The notes beneath the pieces are model-generated. The model did no database searches, was not told the origin of the DNA, and saw only the letters and a program-made list of their open reading frames with translations. A stretch of DNA of 42,397 nt, from assembly GCA_021205205.1 (NCBI GenBank), contig JAJPXY010000027.1, positions 7,568-49,964 on the forward strand, written 5' to 3'. Origin of the DNA: Clostridiales bacterium (lineage in GTDB: Bacteria; Bacillota; Clostridia; Oscillospirales; Oscillospiraceae). The position numbers were made by a program, and so were the translations under genes. This document shows, in pieces, positions 7,471 through 15,929 of the stretch. Each line of letters starts with the position of its first letter. Position 1 is the first letter of the stretch.

Positions 7471-9300
7471 TTACTTCGTGCCGCCCTGGTAGCCTTCGTT
7501 GACGAAGCTCTGCCAAGGCCATCTGCCGTGCATCTCCCAGCTGTCGCCGAGGATGTAGCCCGCCTGGGCGGTGATGCCGGTGCAGTCCGCCGGGTCCAGG
7601 GGCATATTGTCCGCGTTGCCGTAGACCTTGTCACAGGTGTAAGTCACGCCGTCCACGGTCACGTCCTGGATCTGGTCGTACACTCGCTCGAAGGAGCCGG
7701 TGTTGTTGACCACCTGGCAGTTGTTGTCCTCGCTGGCGTCGAACTCGGTGGCGTCATCCGCCGAGCTGGTGAACGCGGCCACGCCGTCCTCGTCCTCGGT
7801 GTAGTACAGGACAGTCCCGTCGCTCTGGGTATAGGTCAAAGTGTAGGTGGGAATGACGAACGCCTGGGACCACTCGGTCAGGCCGTCCACGCCGTAATAG
7901 GTCCAGTACTGGGTGCCGGTGGTGCCGCCGGTCATGATGTAGTAGCAGTAGACGCTGGCGATGTCATAGTCATGGGTGACCTCGGTGACAGTGTATTTCG
8001 CGCTGTCCCAGGTCAGGTTGTCCGTGGTCACGTCCACGGTCAGCGTTGTATAGACTGGGATGTTGGCCCAGTAGATGTAAGAGACGGTGATGGTGGTCTT
8101 GCCGGTGGAGGTCTCCACGGTGAAGTCGGTACCGGCCTCCAGCTGCAACTCGTCGCCATATTCGCTGGACAGCGTCAGGGTGAAGTCGTCCTGGGTCAGC
8201 GCGGAGGCGTCAAAGTCGATGGGCCAGGTGATGTTCAGGTCGTCGGGATAGGCGTCGCAGAGAACAGGCAGGTCGTTCTCAGTGGTGGTGCTCCACAGGG
8301 GCTGGGTGTCGTTGATGAGGCTGCCATTGCTCTCGATGGTGAAGGTGCGCCCGTAGGAGTAGACATGGACCCGGAAGGTGGCGTCCGCCAGGGGCAGACC
8401 GTTGTAGTAGAGGCCGCTGACGGTGATGTTGGCGTAGTAATTGCCGTTGCCGTCGCCGCCCAGGGGAGAGAAGTCGGCGGTGAAGTCCTCGGTGGTCATG
8501 GTGTAGGCCATCTGTCCGTCAGACCACTCGCCGGACAGCGTGTCGTCCTCAAAGGTGAAGTCGGTGAGATAGTAGCCGTCGCCCTCGGTCAGCGCCACCA
8601 CGGAGTTGCTGCTGTCGATGAGGCTGTCGTCAATGCCGTCCAGGTTCAGGCAGACGGTGACGGTGTCCTCAGTGAAGGTGTACTCCGTTCCGCTCTCGCC
8701 CTCGATGGTGCCGTCCACGGCAACTTCGGGGATGGTGTAAGAGCCGACAAACTCAGAGGCTTCGGTGTACTGGCCCTTGTTGTCGCCCTCCACCACCAGG
8801 GGGTTGCCGCCGGTGGGCTTTACATACAACTCACCCGCGCCGTTGGTGGGGAAGCTGGAGATTTTGGAGGCGTCCACGGTGATGGTCAGGGTGAAGTCGT
8901 CACCGTTGACGGCGGTTGCAACGCCGGTGTCATCGGGGAAAGCGGTCTCGCCGTTGGCGTCCACCAGCCAGCTGGTCACGTCGCTGTTGTCGGCCACGTC
9001 GAACTGCCAGCCGTCCTTGGCCTGCAATTCAATGGTGTACAGGCCGGTGTCAACGATGTTCACCTCGGCTGCGTTCAGCGATTCAAAGTAGTCGTTGCCG
9101 GACTCCTCGGCGGTCTCCTCTGCTGTTTCCTCGCTGTCCGCAGAGGTTTCCGACCCGGCGGCGCTGGAGTCCGCCAGCTCTGTCTCCTCTGTCACGCTGG
9201 AATCGGCGGAACTGGCGCCGGAAGAAGCGGAGGTGGAGGAGCAGGCGGTGGCCAGGCACATACTCAGAGCAACAAGGAGGCACAAAAGTTTCTTTTTCAT
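7471..9300 (-). CDS. Large secreted lipoprotein of unknown function
   Basis: Signal peptide with lipobox (MKKKLLCLLVALSMCLATAC), Ser/Glu-rich linker, then beta-rich acidic repeats; last gene of the minus-strand operon. Confidence 0.85.
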   Translation of the reverse strand: MKKKLLCLLVALSMCLATACSSTSASSGASSADSSVTEETELADSSAAGSETSADSEETAEETAEESGNDYFESLNAAEVNIVDTGLYTIELQAKDGWQFDVADNSDVTSWLVDANGETAFPDDTGVATAVNGDDFTLTITVDASKISSFPTNGAGELYVKPTGGNPLVVEGDNKGQYTEASEFVGSYTIPEVAVDGTIEGESGTEYTFTEDTVTVCLNLDGIDDSLIDSSNSVVALTEGDGYYLTDFTFEDDTLSGEWSDGQMAYTMTTEDFTADFSPLGGDGNGNYYANITVSGLYYNGLPLADATFRVHVYSYGRTFTIESNGSLINDTQPLWSTTTENDLPVLCDAYPDDLNITWPIDFDASALTQDDFTLTLSSEYGDELQLEAGTDFTVETSTGKTTITVSYIYWANIPVYTTLTVDVTTDNLTWDSAKYTVTEVTHDYDIASVYCYYIMTGGTTGTQYWTYYGVDGLTEWSQAFVIPTYTLTYTQSDGTVLYYTEDEDGVAAFTSSADDATEFDASEDNNCQVVNNTGSFERVYDQIQDVTVDGVTYTCDKVYGNADNMPLDPADCTGITAQAGYILGDSWEMHGRWPWQSFVNEGYQGGTK

Positions 9301-9339
9301 GGTTCACATCTCCTGTTCTGTTTTCAGATTTTACGGGCC

Positions 9340-9371
9340 AGGCGGGGCCGCCCTTTCGGGTGGTCCCGCCT
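9340..9371 (-). other. Intercistronic stem-loop between PTS and lipoprotein genes
   Basis: Minus strand AGGCGGGACCACCC-GAAA-GGGCGGCCCCGCCT: long GC-rich stem with GAAA loop and no T-run. Confidence 0.65.
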
Positions 9372-9412
9372 GTTTGGTGGGTTCTATTCTACTCTAGGAG
9401 GGAGCAGCGTGA

Positions 9413-11368
9413 TTACAGGGACATATCGATGTTCAGGCCCTCGGAGTCTTTCTTGCCGCCCCAGATGAGGCCGCAGATCATAGCCAGGACGAAGCTGACC
9501 ACCGTGGCGATGCACAGGGCGATGAAGCCGAAGTCGATGCCCTCGGGGTTGATGTAGCAGGGCAGGCCCAGGATGCCGGACGCGCCGAAGGAGTACAGCT
9601 TGGACCCGCAGAAGCCGCAGATCATGGAGCCGATACCGGCGGAGAGGAAGGTGCCGTACATCAGTTTCTTGCGGGGGAACAGGACTGCGTACAGGGTCGG
9701 CTCGTTGATGCCGAAGAAGGAGGAGATGGCGGAGGGGATGATCTGGCTGCGCTCTTCCGCGTCCTTGGTGCGGATGAGTACGCCGATGCAGGCGCCCACA
9801 CTGGCGATGGCGCCGGTGAAGAACAGCGGGTGGATGATGTCATAGCCATAGGTGGCAATGTTCAGGTTGCACATAATGATGACGGGCATATGCAGGCCGC
9901 ACATAACCAGCAGAGACCAGAAGGTGCCGATGATGAGGCCGGCGATACCGGCGTTCAGGTTGACAATCCAAGACATGAACCCGGTCAGGAAGCCCTGGAG
10001 CAGCATGGCGATGGGGCCAATGACCAGCAGGCCGATGGGGGCGGCGACGAGCAGGGTCAGGAACGGAGTGAAGAAGGAGCGGAGCATGGAGGGCAGGTGC
10101 TTGTTCAGCCACTTGAACAGCAGCGAGGCCACCCAGACGATAACGATGATGGGGATAACGGAGCTGGTGTAACCCACGGCGGGGAAGATCACAGGGATGC
10201 CCAGGAAGGTGGTGTACACCTCGGACTCGAAAATCGTTCCGGCAAACACAGTGTAGAGGGACTCGCCGGCGGTGATAGCCACCAGGTCAGGATAGACCAG
10301 CACGCCGCCCAGGACGATGCCGTAAATCTCTTTCAGGCCAAACTTGCGGGCCGCGGACCAGCCGATGGCGATGGGGAAGAAATAAAACAGCGCATCGCCC
10401 ATGGAGTAGAGGATGGTGTAGGTGCCGCTGTCGGTGTCCACAACGCCCATGACCGTGGTCAGCAGAACCAGCAGGGCCTTGATCATACCACCAGCCATCA
10501 GCATACTCAGCAGAGGCTGGAAGATGCCGGTCATCAGCACCAGGAAGCGGCTGACGAGGCCCTGCTTCTCGCCGCTCTCGTCCTTCTTCTGCTCTACGTC
10601 GCCGGGGTCAACGGCGCTGAAGCCACCAATCTCCATCAGGACCTTGTAGACCTCGTCCACCTGGGGACCGATGACCACCTGATACTGGCCGCCGGTCTGG
10701 ATGACCTGGATGACGCCCTTGGTGTTAGTCAGCACCTGAGTGTTGGCCTTGCTCTCATCCTGGAGCTTGAAGCGCAGGCGGGTGACGCAGTGGGTGACGC
10801 TGATGACGTTGGACTTGCCGCCCACGTTCTCAATGATGGTCTCGCACAGCTTCTGGTACTTGGAGCCGGTATCCACGGTGGCGGCGGCGGGGGCGGCCTC
10901 CTCAGTGGCCTCGTACTCCACCACGGTGGTCTGGCCCTGCTTGACGCTGGAGCCGACGCCGGTGACGGTGAAGTTGACCTCGTCGCCGTTGGTCAGCACC
11001 ATGGGGGTGATGAGGTTGACCCCCTGCTTTTTCATGAAGGCCCGGTCGATGCGGATGAGCGGGGTGCCCACCTTGACCTGCTGGCCCATCTTGACCAGCA
11101 TTTCCAGGCCCTTGCCGCCCAAGTTGACGGTGTCCAGGCCCACGTGGAGCAGCAGGTCCAGGCCGCCGGTGGTGTGGATGGCAACCGCGTGGTTGGTCTC
11201 GGCCACCAGGGTGATCTCGCCCGCAGCGGGAGCGTAGACCGTGTCGCCGTCATAGACGAAGGCGACGCCGTCGCCCAGAACCTTGGCGGAGAAGGTATCG
11301 TCCGGCACCTGGGCCAGATCGACGCACTGTCCGTCAACGGGAGCGACCAATTTCAGTTTTTCAGCCAT
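9413..11368 (-). CDS. PTS permease of the glucose/beta-glucoside family, domain order IIA-IIB-IIC
   Basis: IIA motif GGLDLLLHVGLDTVNLGG at N-terminus, IIB motif VISVTHCVTRLRFKL in middle, IIC (GIPVIFPAVGYTSSVIPIIVIVW...FFGINEPTLYAVLFPRKK) at C-terminus. Confidence 0.93.
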   Translation of the reverse strand: MAEKLKLVAPVDGQCVDLAQVPDDTFSAKVLGDGVAFVYDGDTVYAPAAGEITLVAETNHAVAIHTTGGLDLLLHVGLDTVNLGGKGLEMLVKMGQQVKVGTPLIRIDRAFMKKQGVNLITPMVLTNGDEVNFTVTGVGSSVKQGQTTVVEYEATEEAAPAAATVDTGSKYQKLCETIIENVGGKSNVISVTHCVTRLRFKLQDESKANTQVLTNTKGVIQVIQTGGQYQVVIGPQVDEVYKVLMEIGGFSAVDPGDVEQKKDESGEKQGLVSRFLVLMTGIFQPLLSMLMAGGMIKALLVLLTTVMGVVDTDSGTYTILYSMGDALFYFFPIAIGWSAARKFGLKEIYGIVLGGVLVYPDLVAITAGESLYTVFAGTIFESEVYTTFLGIPVIFPAVGYTSSVIPIIVIVWVASLLFKWLNKHLPSMLRSFFTPFLTLLVAAPIGLLVIGPIAMLLQGFLTGFMSWIVNLNAGIAGLIIGTFWSLLVMCGLHMPVIIMCNLNIATYGYDIIHPLFFTGAIASVGACIGVLIRTKDAEERSQIIPSAISSFFGINEPTLYAVLFPRKKLMYGTFLSAGIGSMICGFCGSKLYSFGASGILGLPCYINPEGIDFGFIALCIATVVSFVLAMICGLIWGGKKDSEGLNIDMSL

Positions 11369-11389
11369 TTTTGAACTCTCCTTTTCTGT

Positions 11390-12487
11390 TTAGATGCTGT
11401 TTGACACTTGAATATATTTCTGGATGAGCTTTTCCGGCTCGCCACGTGGGACAGGACTGTCCTTGGTCTCAAAGGAGAGGCCGTATTCCGCCGCAGGCAG
11501 AAAATACTCATAATATCCGTTGGTATAGCCACAGACCACCGCTTCCACCGGGCAGTTCTGCTTCATCTGGATGCCGAACGCGCTGCCCAGCTCGCCGGGG
11601 AACACAAAGATTTGCAGGCCCCCCAGGCTGATGACCCAGGCTTTCGCGTCCAGGTGGAACCCGTTGTCGTGAACGGTGTGGAACAGGGTCTGAACGGTGA
11701 GCCGGTTCAGCTCCACGTCCTGCTCCACAGGGATGGCGGCGATCTCCTCCGCCATGCCGGCGGAGACCCGCTCCAGCTCGACAAAATCCTTGCCCTGGCG
11801 CTCGTTGCGGTTGCTGCAATCGCCTGCCGCGCCCACCACCATGGCCGGGTAGAACCCAAAGACGTCGCCCAGCTTTTTGCTGACGTTGCCCGCCCACTCG
11901 GCGGTCAGCCAGGTGTTGTCGGCGCTGATGACGGTGGAGTGGACCGCCCAGTTGACAAAGCCCGCGAAAGCAGTTCCGCTTTCATCGAAGAACTTGACCA
12001 CCGCCACCTCGTTGTCCGCCATCTGACCGGGGTGGTTCCGGTTGCCGTAGTAGCCGGTGATAACCTTGCGGCCGATTTTGGCGGTGGCGTCGCGCAGGTT
12101 GGCGGCGCACTCCTCATAGCTGCGGCAGATGGTGTCAATGAGGAAGTCATAGTACCGCTGGTCGTACTTGCCGGTGTACCACCCTTTGTGGTAGCCCACC
12201 ACGGAGGAGTGGTTGTGGGTGGCGGCCAGCAGCAGGCAGTCCCGCTCCAGGCCGTACTTGTTCAGCATCAGGGTCTTGACGTCCTCGGCCATGGGTTCCT
12301 CGAACTCCAGGAAGTCCGCAGAGAACAGGAACAGCCGTTTGCCGTCCTGCTCGAACAGCAGGGAGTTGCAGTAGATGTCGTCATGGATGCCGCTGGACGG
12401 CTCCATGCGGTTGGGGCTGCGGAACCCGATGAGGTAAAACGGGTCCTGTTTGGGTGAGAGGCAATGCCTCGCGCAGCCAATTTTCAT
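11390..12487 (-). CDS. Neutral/alkaline ceramidase-like hydrolase, cytoplasmic (no signal peptide)
   Basis: GIHDDIYCNSLLFE...LLLAATHNHSSVVGYHKGWY...NWAVHSTVIS...VVGAAGDCSNRNERQGKDF resembles the neutral/alkaline non-lysosomal ceramidase family. Confidence 0.75.
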   Translation of the reverse strand: MKIGCARHCLSPKQDPFYLIGFRSPNRMEPSSGIHDDIYCNSLLFEQDGKRLFLFSADFLEFEEPMAEDVKTLMLNKYGLERDCLLLAATHNHSSVVGYHKGWYTGKYDQRYYDFLIDTICRSYEECAANLRDATAKIGRKVITGYYGNRNHPGQMADNEVAVVKFFDESGTAFAGFVNWAVHSTVISADNTWLTAEWAGNVSKKLGDVFGFYPAMVVGAAGDCSNRNERQGKDFVELERVSAGMAEEIAAIPVEQDVELNRLTVQTLFHTVHDNGFHLDAKAWVISLGGLQIFVFPGELGSAFGIQMKQNCPVEAVVCGYTNGYYEYFLPAAEYGLSFETKDSPVPRGEPEKLIQKYIQVSNSI

Positions 12488-13755
12488 GTTGTTCCCTCCT
12501 TTTGGATGGATTTTAGCGTCTCGATGATGTGCCGGGCCATTAATTCCGCAGAGCCGCAGGCGAACTTGGAGTTCATGGCCTCGTAGGTGATGCGGTCATA
12601 GGCGGTGTGCTCCGGCATATACTTGTCCCCGCCGTTGACCATCGTAGCTACAATGGTCAGCGGATAGGGGGAGTCCTTCTTGATGTCGATGGCGGTGGTG
12701 CTGGACAGCTCCGGCCCCAGCCCCACCAGGGCCACATGGCCCAGGGTGAAGTAAGACACCGTCACCGTCCGCTCCCCTTCCGGCTGGAAGTCATAGGATT
12801 TGGTGGGATGGATGTCCCGCAGGTTAGGGGCGATCTTCTGGCCGGGGCAGCAAAGCTCTGTCTGCCGCAGAGCGGCCTCTCCCGGCTGGAAGGGCTGCTT
12901 CACCCGTTCCATGGCCTGCACCACCTGCACTCCCAGCTTTTTGCCCAGGGCGTTCACCAACACAAAACCCTCGTCCCCGATGTCCGTCTCGTCGATGGAG
13001 CCGTCCCGGTTGGGGATGTTGTGCTTGGCCTTGAACAGCGGGGCCTGGTCTCCGGCGGCCCCCAGCAGGAACAGGGCCACGAAGCCGTCGCCGTACTGCT
13101 CCTCAATGAACCGGCTGGCGGCGCCCACCAGGTCGCCTGTGACCTGGCTGTGACCGTCCGCCCCCTTGGAGTGGTCCATCACGGAGGACTGCACATCGCA
13201 GCTGTAGAGGACGGCTTTGGTCTGCCCGTCAGGGCGGAGGAACTTGACGAAAGGAACGGTCTTGTCCGACTCTCCCAAATCATCGGCCCCCAGCCACCAG
13301 CCCCGGGCGGTGAGCATATCCCGGTTGACGTTCACGGCACAGTAGGCGTTGCCCATCACGGGCTGGGTCTCCTCCAGACTGGCCTTCGCCTGGGTGATGG
13401 CGGAGACCATGGCGGCGGTCATGGAGTCAAAGAGAAACTCGTTCTTCCGGGCCACCTCGCCGCCCTCCCGGGCCAGGGCCTCCTCCGAGCGCAGGTGGGG
13501 CGCGGAGAAGGTGTGGCTGACGCAGAGCCAGACATTTTCCTGTGGAATGTCCGCCGCCTCCGCCGCCTGCGCACGGAACGCCTTGATCGCGTAGGGCCGT
13601 AGGGAGGTGGCGTCGAAGCACACGATTAGGAAGGGAAGCCCCGCATCCAACAGCAGAGCGCGCACGTAGAGGTCGTCGTGGACGCCGCCGAAGCCCTCGA
13701 TGGGGAACAGGGTCTCCGGCAGTTCGATTTTTGCCTTTCCGGCGCCTACCTGCAT
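12484..13755 (-). CDS. Second neutral/alkaline ceramidase-like hydrolase, cytoplasmic
   Basis: MQVGAGKAKIELPETLFPIEGFGGVHDDLYVRALLLD...VWLCVSHTFSAPH...FLLGAAGDQAPLFK; 4-nt overlap with the downstream paralogue. Confidence 0.75.
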   Translation of the reverse strand: MQVGAGKAKIELPETLFPIEGFGGVHDDLYVRALLLDAGLPFLIVCFDATSLRPYAIKAFRAQAAEAADIPQENVWLCVSHTFSAPHLRSEEALAREGGEVARKNEFLFDSMTAAMVSAITQAKASLEETQPVMGNAYCAVNVNRDMLTARGWWLGADDLGESDKTVPFVKFLRPDGQTKAVLYSCDVQSSVMDHSKGADGHSQVTGDLVGAASRFIEEQYGDGFVALFLLGAAGDQAPLFKAKHNIPNRDGSIDETDIGDEGFVLVNALGKKLGVQVVQAMERVKQPFQPGEAALRQTELCCPGQKIAPNLRDIHPTKSYDFQPEGERTVTVSYFTLGHVALVGLGPELSSTTAIDIKKDSPYPLTIVATMVNGGDKYMPEHTAYDRITYEAMNSKFACGSAELMARHIIETLKSIQKEGTT

Positions 13756-13772
13756 GGCTGACGCCCCCTTTC

Positions 13773-14810
13773 TTATTGGATATTGTAGAGCCGCTGGGCG
13801 TTTTTGCAGAGGATCAGGTCCTTCTCCTCATCGGTGAGGTCCAGGGCCTGGACGAAGGCCGGGCCGCCCAGCAGCCACTCCCGGCGGACGGGGTAGGAGG
13901 TGCCAAAGACGATGTGGTCCGCGCCCAGCACCTTGACGGCACACTCCAGCTGCTCCTTGCCCCATGGCTGGGCGTGGGACATCTCAAAGTAGATGTGCTG
14001 CTGGTACTGCTCCTTCACGTTGCTCTGGCCCACCTCGAAGCGCTGGACCTTGTCCTTGGCCTTGGACTGCTGGGGGAAGAGCATACTGGACAGGGCGAAG
14101 AACCCGCCGCCCAGCATAGAGTGGACGAAGGTCAGGTTGGGGCACTTCTCGAAGAACCCGCTGAACACCTCCCGGCCAATGGCGGTGGCCTGGTCCACGC
14201 AGCGGCCATAGGACCGGCGCAGGTTGTTGTAGTCGCAGAGCATCTTGTTCTCCACCGGCACGGGGACGTGGTGGACATAGACGGTGGTCGGCTGCTCGTT
14301 GAGCTTGCGGAAGAAGGGGGCGAACTGTTCGTCGTCCAGGTAGCAGTCGCCGTAATGGGCGCACATCTGGACGGCGGTCATGCCCAGCTCGTTCCGGCAG
14401 CGGTCGATCTCGTCAAAAACGTCGGGGTTGTCCTGGGGCGGCACCACCATCAGGGGGACCAGCCGCCCGCCGCTGCGCTTCTGGTAATCGGCCATGCCGT
14501 CGTTGAAAATCTTACAGGTGGCCAGGCTCATCCACTCGTGGCAGCCGGGGATCTTCAGCACCGCTTTTTCCACACCGGCCTCGTCCAGGTCGGCCAGCAT
14601 GGTCTCCAGCTTGTAGTCGCCCTGCACGTAGTTCAGGCTCTGGTAGCCAGTTGGCTTTTCGATGACGATCTGGCGGGTGCCGTTGTCGTTGACCTTGAGA
14701 TAACCGTTGGTGCCGTAGTTCCGGGGGATCTCGGAGAGGAAGGTGTTCAGGGCTTTCTCGTCCTCAAACACGCGCTCCGGGAACCAATAGAGGTTGGCGT
14801 CGATGATCAT
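13773..14810 (-). CDS. Amidohydrolase family (amidohydrolase-2 / TIM-barrel metal-dependent hydrolase)
   Basis: MIIDANLYWFPE...GVEKAVLKIPGCHEW...VPLMVVPPQDNPDVFDEIDRC...FVHSMLGGGFFAL...GADHIVFGTSYPVRREWL. Confidence 0.85.
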   Translation of the reverse strand: MIIDANLYWFPERVFEDEKALNTFLSEIPRNYGTNGYLKVNDNGTRQIVIEKPTGYQSLNYVQGDYKLETMLADLDEAGVEKAVLKIPGCHEWMSLATCKIFNDGMADYQKRSGGRLVPLMVVPPQDNPDVFDEIDRCRNELGMTAVQMCAHYGDCYLDDEQFAPFFRKLNEQPTTVYVHHVPVPVENKMLCDYNNLRRSYGRCVDQATAIGREVFSGFFEKCPNLTFVHSMLGGGFFALSSMLFPQQSKAKDKVQRFEVGQSNVKEQYQQHIYFEMSHAQPWGKEQLECAVKVLGADHIVFGTSYPVRREWLLGGPAFVQALDLTDEEKDLILCKNAQRLYNIQ

Positions 14811-14862
14811 GGTTTACCGCTTCCTTTCAGGTTTTTTTGGTTACTTCTCTCTTGCTGTGTCT

Positions 14863-14892
14863 ATCTTACCGCTAAGAGGGGACTTTGGTCAA
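14863..14892 (-). promoter_or_regulatory. Predicted promoter of the amidohydrolase/ceramidase-like/PTS/lipoprotein operon
   Basis: Minus strand TTGACC (14887-14892), 18-nt spacer, TAAGAT (14863-14868). Confidence 0.6.
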
Positions 14893-14903
14893 TTCACTTT
14901 CGG

Positions 14904-14925
14904 AAACGTGCTATTCCCAAACGTG
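14904..14925 (-). promoter_or_regulatory. Direct repeat CACGTTT(N8)CACGTTT just upstream of the operon's -35 box; candidate activator site
   Basis: Plus strand aaacgtgctattcccaaacgtg; two 7-bp copies with a 15-bp period. Confidence 0.5.
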
Positions 14926-15152
14926 GGCCGAGGACGGCGGCTGGCGAGCCGCTTCGCCCTCCGGAGCAGCGCGCGGCGAAAATACCCGCTCCGGCCCAAA
15001 AACGTGCAAAAAAGCCGCCCCCCGGCTGGACAAACCAGCGGCGGTGGTGGTACAATAAACAAAGCGATCGAATATGAGCGGTTGGCTGCTCGTCAGGGCC
15101 GCAAAGCCAGGAGCGAACAGCAAAGAACTACTTTCAGAAAGGAGGCTGGGCC

Positions 15153-15569
15153 ATGCGCGTTATGGCCATTGATTACGGGGACGCCCGGACGGGAGTCGCC
15201 GTCAGCGACCCCACGGGGACGCTGGCGGGGTACACGACCGTCATCGCCAGCTGGAAACAGGAAATCGTGGTGGAGCAGCTGCTGCACCTTATCGCAGAAC
15301 ATCAGGTGGACGAGCTGGTGCTGGGCTACCCCAAAAATATGAACGGCACCTGCGGAGACCGGGCAGCCAAAAGCGAGGCCCTGGCGGCCCTCCTGCGGGA
15401 GCGGACGGGTCTGCCCGTGACCCTGTGGGACGAACGGCTGACCACAGTGGACGCCCACCGCATCCTCTCTGAAAACGGCCGCCGGGGCAAAAAACGCAAG
15501 CAGACGGTGGACGCGGTAGCAGCCACGCTGATCCTGGAAGGGTATCTGGGATTTCGGCGCGGCGGATGA
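15153..15569 (+). CDS. ruvX: Putative pre-16S rRNA nuclease / Holliday junction resolvase-like YqgF
   Basis: MRVMAIDYGDARTGVAVSDPTGTLAG...ELVLGYPKNMNGTCGDRAAK...VTLWDERLTTVDAHRIL. Confidence 0.95.
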   Translation: MRVMAIDYGDARTGVAVSDPTGTLAGYTTVIASWKQEIVVEQLLHLIAEHQVDELVLGYPKNMNGTCGDRAAKSEALAALLRERTGLPVTLWDERLTTVDAHRILSENGRRGKKRKQTVDAVAATLILEGYLGFRRGG

Positions 15570-15617
15570 CCGCAGTCGACCGAATAAAAGGTCAAACGAG
15601 AAAGGAGAAGCACCGAC

Positions 15618-15917
15618 ATGATGCTGGACACCAACAACAACCGGGTGCTGCTGCGCCTGGAGGACCCGATGGGCAATACGCAGGTCTACGAACTGCTGGA
15701 CATGGTGGAATACAACCGGGAGGCGTTCGGCGTTTTTCTGCCCGCCGAGGACCACGAGGGGGATGTAGCCATCCTCCGGCTGGTGGGCAAGGACGACCAG
15801 AAGGCAGAGTGCTACGCCCCCGTCAACGACGAGGACCTGGAGCAGGCGGTCTTTGACCTGTTCCAAATCAAAAACCTGGACGCCTTCGACTTCGGTGGGT
15901 CCAGCTTTGAACTATAA
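15618..15917 (+). CDS. DUF1292 (YrzB-like) protein
   Basis: Small acidic protein directly downstream of ruvX (MMLDTNNNRVLLRLEDPMGNTQVYELLDMVEYN...). Confidence 0.7.
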   Translation: MMLDTNNNRVLLRLEDPMGNTQVYELLDMVEYNREAFGVFLPAEDHEGDVAILRLVGKDDQKAECYAPVNDEDLEQAVFDLFQIKNLDAFDFGGSSFEL

Positions 15918-15929
15918 CGGGGGAAACCG

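Noticed and set aside
7528-9468. 646-aa plus-strand ORF
   Set aside because: Antisense of the lipoprotein gene, which has a clear signal peptide and lipobox.
9830-11374. 514-aa plus-strand ORF
   Set aside because: Antisense of the PTS permease; His/Gln/Asp-rich composition with no family motif.
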